Of a stretch of DNA of 42,436 nucleotides, positions 33,267 to 42,436 are shown in pieces. Source of the DNA: Nitrospirota bacterium (GTDB lineage: Bacteria; Nitrospirota; Thermodesulfovibrionia; Thermodesulfovibrionales; UBA6898); assembly GCA_016214855.1 (NCBI GenBank), contig JACRMT010000020.1:1-42436 (forward strand), in the 5' to 3' direction. The notes beneath the pieces were generated by a model. That model did not search any database. It saw only the letters and a program-made list of their open reading frames with translations, and was not told where the DNA came from. Position 1 is the stretch's first letter. Each line of letters begins with the position of its first letter. Position numbers and translations under genes: made by a program.

Positions 33267-34924
33267 CCCTTGGATATCCTCTGCCGGGTAAAGATATTGG
33301 AAATAATAAGCAATATAATTGCGATCACCAGCGACGCAAGGTTCACAACCCAGTGAGTCCCCCGGGCGTCAGGAGGCATGAAAGAAGTTGCGAGAGGAAA
33401 AAGCAGGAAGAACAGAAAAGGCCAGATGAAGAAAAAGCCGTACAGGATCTTCCCTGCATAGACCTGAGACGAACCGGGAATGATGAAAGAAAGCAGCTTC
33501 ATGACATCCCTGCGGTGTTTCTGGTGTTCATAAATGGATAACAGTTGAGCAACGCGCTCTTTTACTTCGATCTCTTCGAGCTTTATGAGAGACCGAAAGC
33601 ATTGAGGGCACATCTGCCCCCACATAATATGTTTTTCACATTGAGGACAGTAGATCTGATTGCATCGCCTGCAGCGGTATGCCTTGTTGCCGGCGTGGTT
33701 GTTCATCATATAAAAGGCGAATATCATCAGCACTGCGACAAGAGAAATGGACCATCCCGGAAAAACGGAAAGGTTGAATGTGGCCGCCTTAACCGGGGTT
33801 TTCCATGCAAGGGCCCAGAGAGATGAAGGGGGAATAGCCTCATCAGCCACTATCCTGTTCGGGTTCCTTCCCGCGATCGCCCGGTATCCTGTGACAGCAT
33901 CCCGGTCGATCTGAAGCGCTTTTGCGAAGTATTCATTGCCCTTCTCGAAGTCCAGGCCCTCCCTATAGATCTGGGACAGGTTGTAATATGCTGAAGCAAG
34001 AGGCCGCATAGTTAACGAAGCATGATAACTTTTTATTGCTTCGTCCAGCTTATTCTGTCCGACATAGATATTGCCGAGATTTACATAAGCAGCTGCATCG
34101 GCCTCTGTTTTTATGAGATTGCTGTATGCTGCGGCAGCCTGATCATAATTTCCTGTGCGTTTCAATGCCAGTCCATAGGAAAACAGCGCGGGAGGCTCAT
34201 CTGACGTCTTGAGAGCGGAAAGGGCATACGCATTGTCCTTTGATTCATTGACCTCGACAATGGCCTTCATGGTTCCTGACGATGAGACCTGCAGAAACCG
34301 CGCAGCAGTCCCCAAGAAAAAAGGAGAGACGACGAGAAAGAGCAGAAAGAAGTATACGAGTGTCTTGTCTATCTTCGGCATATACAGGCCAAGCAGGACC
34401 AGGATACCGGCAAGGAACAGGAGCGGACTGATCAGAGAACATACAAAGAGGAGGAACAGCAAGGTAATATTTTGCCGGGATTCTTCAAATTCATGGGAAA
34501 GCAGCGGCAGATCGCTGAATATGCGGATAATAATGATAATAAATATGGCAACGATGAACGAGAGCATAAGTCCCAGGTATGCAGCCCCGGCCAGGCTGAA
34601 CGACCACCAGAAGTTCCTTGAATAGGCATTGAGGCCCGAGACCAGATGATCGACGCTGTCGAGAAGGCCGCTGTAGCTAAAAGAAAACGTTGATCTGGCA
34701 TGAGCAAAGTGAGCTGCCGGAAGGTCGGGAGAGTACTCAGATGCCCTGCCGAGCAAAGCAGCTGCGTGCGATCTGTTTGCCGCTGACTCCTGCAGCAGAA
34801 GATATGAGGATACTTCCGAGTTTCTGATCCCGTTGTCAAGCCGGGATTCGGTAAACTCATCTGCAAGGCTGATTGCCGGCGACAATACTACGCAAAAAAA
34901 CAGAAAAATAGTCAGCTTTCTCAT
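33257..34924 (-). CDS. Membrane protein with TPR repeats and zinc ribbon
   Basis: This 555-residue exported/membrane protein has an N-terminal signal (FFCVVLSPAISLADE), several transmembrane segments at residues 110-230, and TPR units near 250-350 (AAAYSNLIKTEADAAAYVNL and SAYYNLSQIYREGLDFEKG). A zinc ribbon with three CxxC pairs follows near residue 430 (CRRCNQIYCPQCEKH, CPQC). Two or three more helices lie at the C-terminus. It overlaps the DUF4388 gene by ten bases. I do not recognise a function; co-operonic placement suggests a membrane-bound assembly or regulatory role with the DUF4388 protein. Confidence 0.75.
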   Translation of the reverse strand: MRKLTIFLFFCVVLSPAISLADEFTESRLDNGIRNSEVSSYLLLQESAANRSHAAALLGRASEYSPDLPAAHFAHARSTFSFSYSGLLDSVDHLVSGLNAYSRNFWWSFSLAGAAYLGLMLSFIVAIFIIIIIRIFSDLPLLSHEFEESRQNITLLFLLFVCSLISPLLFLAGILVLLGLYMPKIDKTLVYFFLLFLVVSPFFLGTAARFLQVSSSGTMKAIVEVNESKDNAYALSALKTSDEPPALFSYGLALKRTGNYDQAAAAYSNLIKTEADAAAYVNLGNIYVGQNKLDEAIKSYHASLTMRPLASAYYNLSQIYREGLDFEKGNEYFAKALQIDRDAVTGYRAIAGRNPNRIVADEAIPPSSLWALAWKTPVKAATFNLSVFPGWSISLVAVLMIFAFYMMNNHAGNKAYRCRRCNQIYCPQCEKHIMWGQMCPQCFRSLIKLEEIEVKERVAQLLSIYEHQKHRRDVMKLLSFIIPGSSQVYAGKILYGFFFIWPFLFFLLFPLATSFMPPDARGTHWVVNLASLVIAIILLIISNIFTRQRISKGWL

Positions 34925-35505
34925 GTCTTTCTGCCGACCTTTGATTCCGTGCCTGCTATCAGGCGCTTGATATTATCCTTGTGGCGCACTAGCAATATTA
35001 TACTCATAATAATCGCAATGGGAAATTTTTCCTTCGTATCAAGAAAAAAAATGCTCAGGGGCAGGCTGCAGAAAGAGATCACTGCGCCGAGCGAGGAGTA
35101 GCGGGTCAATGCTACGGTCATAAGCCAGAGGATGATCGTGACCAGCGCTGCAAGCGGGGCATAGAGGCTAAGAACCCCGAGGCTGGTTGCGACACCCTTT
35201 CCTCCCTTAAATTTCAGGAATATCGAGAAGTTATGGCCAATTACCGCACTAATCCCTATAAGACCCTGATACGGTATCCCCACATCAAAAAATCTTGCAA
35301 GCAGAATAACCGCCGCTCCTTTGGCAAAATCTCCGATCAGGGTGAAGAGTGCCGGCAGTTTTCCGGTAGTGCGCAGGACGTTTGTAGCGCCGATATTTCC
35401 GCTGCCGGACTTCTGCAGGTCGATGCCGCGGTTTCCGGCAATAATCTGACCGACCGGTATGGACCCGATCAGAAAAGCGGCCAGCGACAGCAGAGCAAAT
35501 TTCAC
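34921..35505 (-). CDS. plsY: Acyl-phosphate glycerol-3-phosphate acyltransferase PlsY
   Basis: PlsY (194 residues) is an inner-membrane enzyme that acylates glycerol-3-phosphate in the first step of phospholipid synthesis. It shows LIGSIPVGQIIAG, GSGNIGATNVLRTTG and KFKGGKGVATSLGVL, the three conserved loop motifs. It overlaps pgsA at one end and the TPR gene at the other by four bases each. Confidence 0.95.
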   Translation of the reverse strand: MKFALLSLAAFLIGSIPVGQIIAGNRGIDLQKSGSGNIGATNVLRTTGKLPALFTLIGDFAKGAAVILLARFFDVGIPYQGLIGISAVIGHNFSIFLKFKGGKGVATSLGVLSLYAPLAALVTIILWLMTVALTRYSSLGAVISFCSLPLSIFFLDTKEKFPIAIIMSIILLVRHKDNIKRLIAGTESKVGRKT

Positions 35506-36044
35506 ACTTTTTTCCAGAACGAGATCGTGTATTGCACGCCTGATGTCACGGACAACACAAGGGCGATCCAGATAAATACCATGCCGATGTCATACAGATC
35601 GAAAGGAAGCTTATCAAAGATGCTGCCCATGAGTATGAGGCAGAGGACTGCTGTTATCTGGGCAGTAGTTTTAAGTTTACCTCCCATTTCTGCCGGGATA
35701 ACAATATCCTTTGAAAGGGCCACGACCCTCAAACCCGTTACCAGAAAATCCCGTACAATAAGAATTATTGCAACGAATGCAGACACCCTTTCCATGTCAA
35801 CAAGAACGATGAGCGCTGATATCACCAGGAACTTGTCTGCAAGAGGGTCCATAATGATGCCGAACTTGGTGATCTGGCCGGACCGCCGTGCAAGGTATCC
35901 GTCAAGAAAATCCGTGATCGAAGCTATGCTGAACACCAGGGCACCGATCACCGGATGGGTATAGACCGACAAAACGAAGAAGGGAATGAGAACGATCCTG
36001 CTCAGTGTCAGGATCGTCGGAAGGTTAAGCTTTAAAGTAGTCAT
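35502..36044 (-). CDS. pgsA: CDP-diacylglycerol-glycerol-3-phosphate phosphatidyltransferase
   Basis: PgsA (180 residues) makes phosphatidylglycerophosphate. The CDP-alcohol transferase motif D-x2-DG-x2-AR-x8-G-x3-D-x3-D is intact (Asp45, Asp48, Arg53, Gly62, Asp66, Asp70). The N-terminus LNLPTILTLSRIVLIPFFV is typical. It overlaps kdsC and plsY, so the phospholipid and Kdo genes appear to share an operon. Confidence 0.94.
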   Translation of the reverse strand: MTTLKLNLPTILTLSRIVLIPFFVLSVYTHPVIGALVFSIASITDFLDGYLARRSGQITKFGIIMDPLADKFLVISALIVLVDMERVSAFVAIILIVRDFLVTGLRVVALSKDIVIPAEMGGKLKTTAQITAVLCLILMGSIFDKLPFDLYDIGMVFIWIALVLSVTSGVQYTISFWKKV

Positions 36045-36600
36045 CGCACATCCCTTTCCAGAGACCTTTAGCCTTAAGAATGAAATCCGTTACTTCTCTG
36101 ACTGCTCCCCTCCCCCCCCTATTTTTCGTGACCATGACGGCATACTTCCTGGCTTCAGCATCAGCGTCAGCAACAGCGACGGGCAGACCTGCAACCGCCA
36201 TGATCGGCGCGTCAATGATATCGTCGCCGACATAAGCCACTTCATGATCTTTCAGTGCATGCTGCTTCAGGAGCCTGGCATAGGCCGTCTTTTTGTTCAG
36301 ACATTTCTGAAAGACGTCAGTGATGCCGAGTTCACGAGCTCTGCGCTCAACCACCTTCGAGTGTCTGCCGGTAATGATCGCGATCCGAATGCCTGCCTTC
36401 TGCAGCATTTTGATGCCATGGCCGTCCCGCACGTGAAATGCCTTGAATTCATTACCCTGATTATCCAGGATGATGCTTCCATCCGTGAGAACGCCGTCAA
36501 CGTCCAGAATGAGAAGCTTTACACCTTTTGCGATTTCTTTTGCAGTGCCCTTTGCCGCTTGCCGCCTGCCTGCTTTGTTTCCTGCCCCTTGCTTTTCCAT
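36025..36600 (-). CDS. kdsC: 3-deoxy-D-manno-octulosonate-8-phosphate phosphatase KdsC
   Basis: KdsC (191 residues) is a HAD phosphatase that releases phosphate from Kdo-8-P. The catalytic motif LLILDVDGVLTDG (Asp33 and Asp35), FHVRDGHGIKMLQKAGI, ITGR and VGDDIIDAPIM are all present. There is a basic N-terminal extension of about 25 residues encoded by low-complexity DNA containing two copies of TTGCCGC; the true start may be later, though no other ATG is near. Confidence 0.93.
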   Translation of the reverse strand: MEKQGAGNKAGRRQAAKGTAKEIAKGVKLLILDVDGVLTDGSIILDNQGNEFKAFHVRDGHGIKMLQKAGIRIAIITGRHSKVVERRARELGITDVFQKCLNKKTAYARLLKQHALKDHEVAYVGDDIIDAPIMAVAGLPVAVADADAEARKYAVMVTKNRGGRGAVREVTDFILKAKGLWKGMCDDYFKA

Positions 36601-37596
36601 CTATGCGATCCCCTTCTTCAGAATGTCATGCAGGTGGAGCACTCCCGTTACCCGGTTATTCTCGCTGATCACGACAAGCGCTGTGATAGCAAGTTTTTCC
36701 ATGATGCCCAGGGCCTTGGCTGCAAGTTCATCTTCTGCAATGATACGGGGATCCGTGGTCATTACTTCGCTGGCCATCATGTCAAAAAAGTCCTTGCCCC
36801 ACTTTTCAATTCCTCTTCGCACATCGCCGTCAGTGATAATGCCGAGCATGGTTTTTTCGTTATCAGCGATAACGGTTATGCCCAGCCGCTTCGAAGATAT
36901 GTTGATGACCGCCTCAGCAAGCGACGCGTCAGGCGGCGTGATCGGCAAAGAGTCACCAGAGTGCATAAGGTCCTTTACCCTGATAAAGAGTTTTTTCCCA
37001 AGGCTTCCGCTGGGATGGAAAGAAGCAAAGTCATCCTGCTGGAACCCTCGTTTAGTGAGGAGGGCAACGGCAATGGCGTCTCCCATGGCAAGTGCTGCCG
37101 TTGTTGAGGATGTCGGCACGATGCCGAGCGGGCAGGCCTCTTCCTGTACGGAAATATCGAGATTCACTTCTGCAGCCTTTGCAAGCGTGGAGCCGTGATT
37201 CCCTGTCAGAGAAATAAGCCCTACATTAAACCGCTTGAGAAAAGGTATGATGCTGATGATCTCGTCTGTTTCGCCGCTGTTTGAGATCGCTATAATGACA
37301 TCGTCCGCTGTTACCATGCCGAGATCGCCGTGGCTTGCTTCAGCAGGATGCATGAAGAAGGAGGGTGTGCCTGTTGATGCCAGCGTGGCAGCGATCTTTT
37401 TGCCCACCAGGCCTGATTTTCCCATCCCGGTGACAACCACTCTCCCCTTGCTGTTGAGGATGATCTCAACAGCCTTTTCAAATGTCTGGTCGATCCTGTC
37501 AATGAGGCTGCGTACGGCATCTGCCTCGGTCTGCAGGACTTTTTTGGCAATGTCAATGCTGTTCAAAGAATTCATCAGTTCTAATCGAACTGGCAT
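36601..37596 (-). CDS. kdsD: Arabinose-5-phosphate isomerase KdsD
   Basis: This protein (up to 331 residues) converts ribulose-5-phosphate to arabinose-5-phosphate, the first step of Kdo synthesis. A SIS domain (VVTGMGKSGLVGKKIAATLA, SSTGTPSFFMHPAEASHGDLG-type loop and ISNSGETDEI) is followed by two CBS domains (VKDLMHSGDSLPITPPDAS and VMTTDPRIIAEDELAAKAL). A start at 37575 (MNSLNSIDIA) is possible; the 37596 ATG overlaps the preceding gene by 16 bases. Confidence 0.94.
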   Translation of the reverse strand: MPVRLELMNSLNSIDIAKKVLQTEADAVRSLIDRIDQTFEKAVEIILNSKGRVVVTGMGKSGLVGKKIAATLASTGTPSFFMHPAEASHGDLGMVTADDVIIAISNSGETDEIISIIPFLKRFNVGLISLTGNHGSTLAKAAEVNLDISVQEEACPLGIVPTSSTTAALAMGDAIAVALLTKRGFQQDDFASFHPSGSLGKKLFIRVKDLMHSGDSLPITPPDASLAEAVINISSKRLGITVIADNEKTMLGIITDGDVRRGIEKWGKDFFDMMASEVMTTDPRIIAEDELAAKALGIMEKLAITALVVISENNRVTGVLHLHDILKKGIA

Positions 37597-38056
37597 CTGA
37601 GCCAGCCCGGCGGTATTCCTTTTCTGTGGGCTTCGTTCTCTATGTCAGTGAGGTCTCTCTCTGCAGAAGACAGGTGGTCCTTTGCTTTCTTGAGCCTGCC
37701 CTGCAGCGTGTCCATTTTTCTGCTGGTGCGGACATGTTTTGACTGCTCCCGGGAAATGTCTTCTTCCCGCTCCCTGACATCCCTGCCTGCATCATCAATC
37801 TTTCTCTTCACGACCGCTGCCCTTTTGCACCAGTATTCCTGTTCCTGTTTTCCCCGTGCTTTCCTGCTGTCATCCTTTATTGCTGACGGGGGAGCTTTTC
37901 TCTGCTCCCTGGGTCTGCTGTCTGACGGATTGCGGTATTTATCTATATCATCATTGGTGAACGAAAGAGGCTTTTCCTCGCCGAAGCCTGCTCCCGTAAA
38001 AAAAAGAAGGACGGCAGCAGTCAATGCCAAAGAGAGCAGATGAGAAGAGAGGTTCT

Positions 38057-38060
<4 letters not shown>
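37581..38060 (-). CDS. Secreted coiled-coil protein of unknown function
   Basis: This 159-residue protein has an N-terminal signal peptide ([17 protein letters not shown]). The middle is charged, and the region 75-150 is a predicted coiled coil ([20 protein letters not shown] and [19 protein letters not shown]). The C-terminus [11 protein letters not shown] is hydrophobic with one Cys. No catalytic motif is seen. It overlaps kdsA by four bases and kdsD by 16, so it is likely co-translated with the Kdo genes and may act in the periplasm. Confidence 0.75.
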
Positions 38061-41348
<3,288 letters not shown>

Positions 41349-41422
41349 TATATACTAATTGACCCAAATCTTGACAGCCGGAACGATAACCGTCCGACCT
41401 GTTTCTGAGATATACTGTACCC

Positions 41423-42253
41423 ATGGAGATCCCAAAGAGAAAACTCGGCAGGACCGGCATTGATGTGACCATCCTCGGCCTTGGAGGCGAGGGTGTGCTT
41501 CGGACCTTTGGCCAGGAAAAGGAGGCGTACCAGCTCATCAACCGTGCAGTCGATCTGGGCATCACCTACTGCGAGTCTGCGCGGGCGTACTCAGGCAGCG
41601 AGTCCTATTACGGCCTTGCCCTGAAGGAGCGGAGGAAGGAGATATTCCTGACGAGCAAGTCGCACGCCCGGGACAAAAAGGGTGCCTTTGATCATCTCCA
41701 TGAGACCCTCCGGAATATGAAGACCGACCATCTCGACCTCTGGCAGGTGCATGATGTGAGGACCGACGAGGAGATCGAAGAGATCTTCGGCAGGCAGGGG
41801 GCGATCGAGGCCTTTGTTGAGGCAAAGGAGAAGGGGCTTGTGCGGTTCGTCGGCCTGACCGGCCACCATGATCCGCTGATCTTAAGAAAGTGCATCGAGC
41901 GGTTCGCATTCGACACGGTCCTTATGCCGCTTAACCCGGCTGAACCCCATTACAACAGCTTTATCGGGCAGGTGATGCCGCTTGCTGTTGAGCGGGGCAT
42001 GGGGGTCGTTGCGATGAAGGTCTATTTCAGGGGAGCCGCAGCGCAGATCGCACCGGGCAATCTCGATCTCTTCTTTCGCTATGCCCTGTCCCATCCGATA
42101 AGCACTGCAGTCATCGGCTGCGACACAATCGGGCAGCTTGAAGAGAATGTTCGCTTCGCCTCAGCCTTCAGCCCGCTGACAAAAGACGAACAGGAGATGC
42201 TCAGCGAGCAGCTTTCTCCTATCGCCCGGAAGTTGATGTATTACAAGCCATAA
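41423..42253 (+). CDS. Aldo/keto reductase family protein
   Basis: This 276-residue TIM-barrel oxidoreductase begins PKRKLGRTGIDVTILGLGGE. The expected catalytic Asp-x4-Tyr region reads CESARAYSGSE, so the usual Asp is replaced by Glu while Tyr is kept. The Lys (TSKSH) and His (LWQVHD) of the tetrad are present. The C-terminal NADPH-binding region is STAVIGCDTIGQLEENV. It is likely NADPH-dependent; the substrate is unknown. It is transcribed divergently from kdsB. Confidence 0.88.
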   Translation: MEIPKRKLGRTGIDVTILGLGGEGVLRTFGQEKEAYQLINRAVDLGITYCESARAYSGSESYYGLALKERRKEIFLTSKSHARDKKGAFDHLHETLRNMKTDHLDLWQVHDVRTDEEIEEIFGRQGAIEAFVEAKEKGLVRFVGLTGHHDPLILRKCIERFAFDTVLMPLNPAEPHYNSFIGQVMPLAVERGMGVVAMKVYFRGAAAQIAPGNLDLFFRYALSHPISTAVIGCDTIGQLEENVRFASAFSPLTKDEQEMLSEQLSPIARKLMYYKP

Positions 42254-42382
42254 AAGGGGAGAACGCGCAGGTAAGCCGCTTGTCAGTCTTGACCTGCTTG
42301 ATACTCATTAAGGCCCCCCTGAACCAGACCCGAAACAGGTATGATTCAGGGACCCAAAACCTTTTCCCACAGGAGGCCTTAA
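42254..42382 (+). mobile_element. Left end of IS110-family element, noncoding upstream region
   Basis: The 129 bases before the transposase hold nested inverted repeats. TTAAGGCC (42308-42315) pairs with GGCCTTAA (42375-42382), and CCCTGAA (42317-42323) pairs with TTCAGGG (42345-42351). IS110-group elements carry a structured noncoding RNA (bridge RNA) in this position. The exact left boundary of the element cannot be set because only one end is visible. Confidence 0.55.
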
Positions 42383-42436
42383 ATGAGATTTTACACCACA
42401 CAGCACAAATTTTACTGCGGTATCGATCTGCACGCA
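42383..42436 (+). CDS. IS110-family transposase, N-terminal fragment
   Basis: The first 18 codons, MRFYTTQHKFYCGIDLHA, run off the window. GIDLHA contains the first Asp of the DEDD catalytic set that defines the IS110 RuvC-like recombinases. An AGGAGG site lies at 42370-42376. The rest of the gene is not visible. Confidence 0.75.
   Translation, partial: MRFYTTQHKFYCGIDLHA

Noticed and set aside
35986-37107. Long + strand ORF of 373 codons across kdsC and kdsD
   Set aside because: Both genes on the other strand are clear enzymes with intact motifs; this frame is open by base composition.

Overview
This window is chromosomal sequence from a Gram-negative, anaerobic or facultatively anaerobic bacterium. 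It encodes complete Kdo (LPS core) synthesis, many periplasmic multiheme cytochromes and Tat-exported enzymes, and selenocysteine machinery. The style of the genes fits a Nitrospirota- or Desulfobacterota-like lineage. That assignment is inferred from gene content and not from a phylogenetic marker search.

Region 1 (1-14603) is the S10-spc-alpha ribosomal supercluster on the + strand: the tuf end, then rpsJ to rplQ, with secY, map, infA and rpoA in the usual places. adk is missing between secY and map. Many genes start with TTG or GTG. Overlapping the rplQ stop is a tiny membrane-peptide ORF with an in-frame TGA followed by a small hairpin, and then a clear terminator.

Region 2 (14604-22232) is a respiratory nitrate-to-ammonium module. 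A roughly 460-base regulatory gap with repeated TATGA/TCATA half-sites precedes an octaheme nitrite reductase (one CxxCK heme and a Tyr-x-Cys pair). napA, napG, napH, napB and napD follow. Together they would reduce nitrate to nitrite and nitrite to ammonium in the periplasm, using quinol electrons through NapGH.

Region 3 (22233-27240) is a metalloid and metal resistance block. It starts with a promoter overlapped by a palindrome and continues with an ArsP-type permease, a thioredoxin-like protein, ArsR, ACR3, a CopZ/BFD-like [2Fe-2S] protein, a CDF metal exporter, an ECF sigma factor and an AhpD/CMD-like protein. The CopZ/BFD-like gene is the most striking item. Its frame is interrupted by a TGA exactly where the family has a conserved Cys, continues with conserved family sequence for 25 more codons, and carries a SECIS-like hairpin just after the TGA. 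It is a strong selenoprotein candidate.

Region 4 (27416-32090) holds selB and selA (both - strand) around a small Cys-rich CW protein, then queC. The presence of selA and selB supports reading the TGA codons as Sec. No tRNA-Sec gene was found in the window. queC contains several in-frame heptanucleotide repeat arrays.

Region 5 (32217-41348, - strand) is a tightly overlapping envelope operon: kdsB, pyrG, kdsA, a secreted coiled-coil protein, kdsD, kdsC, pgsA, plsY, a TPR/zinc-ribbon membrane protein and a DUF4388-GspG-like fusion.

Region 6 (41423-42436) has an aldo/keto reductase and the left end of an IS110-family element, cut by the window edge, whose upstream noncoding DNA is rich in inverted repeats and may encode a bridge RNA.
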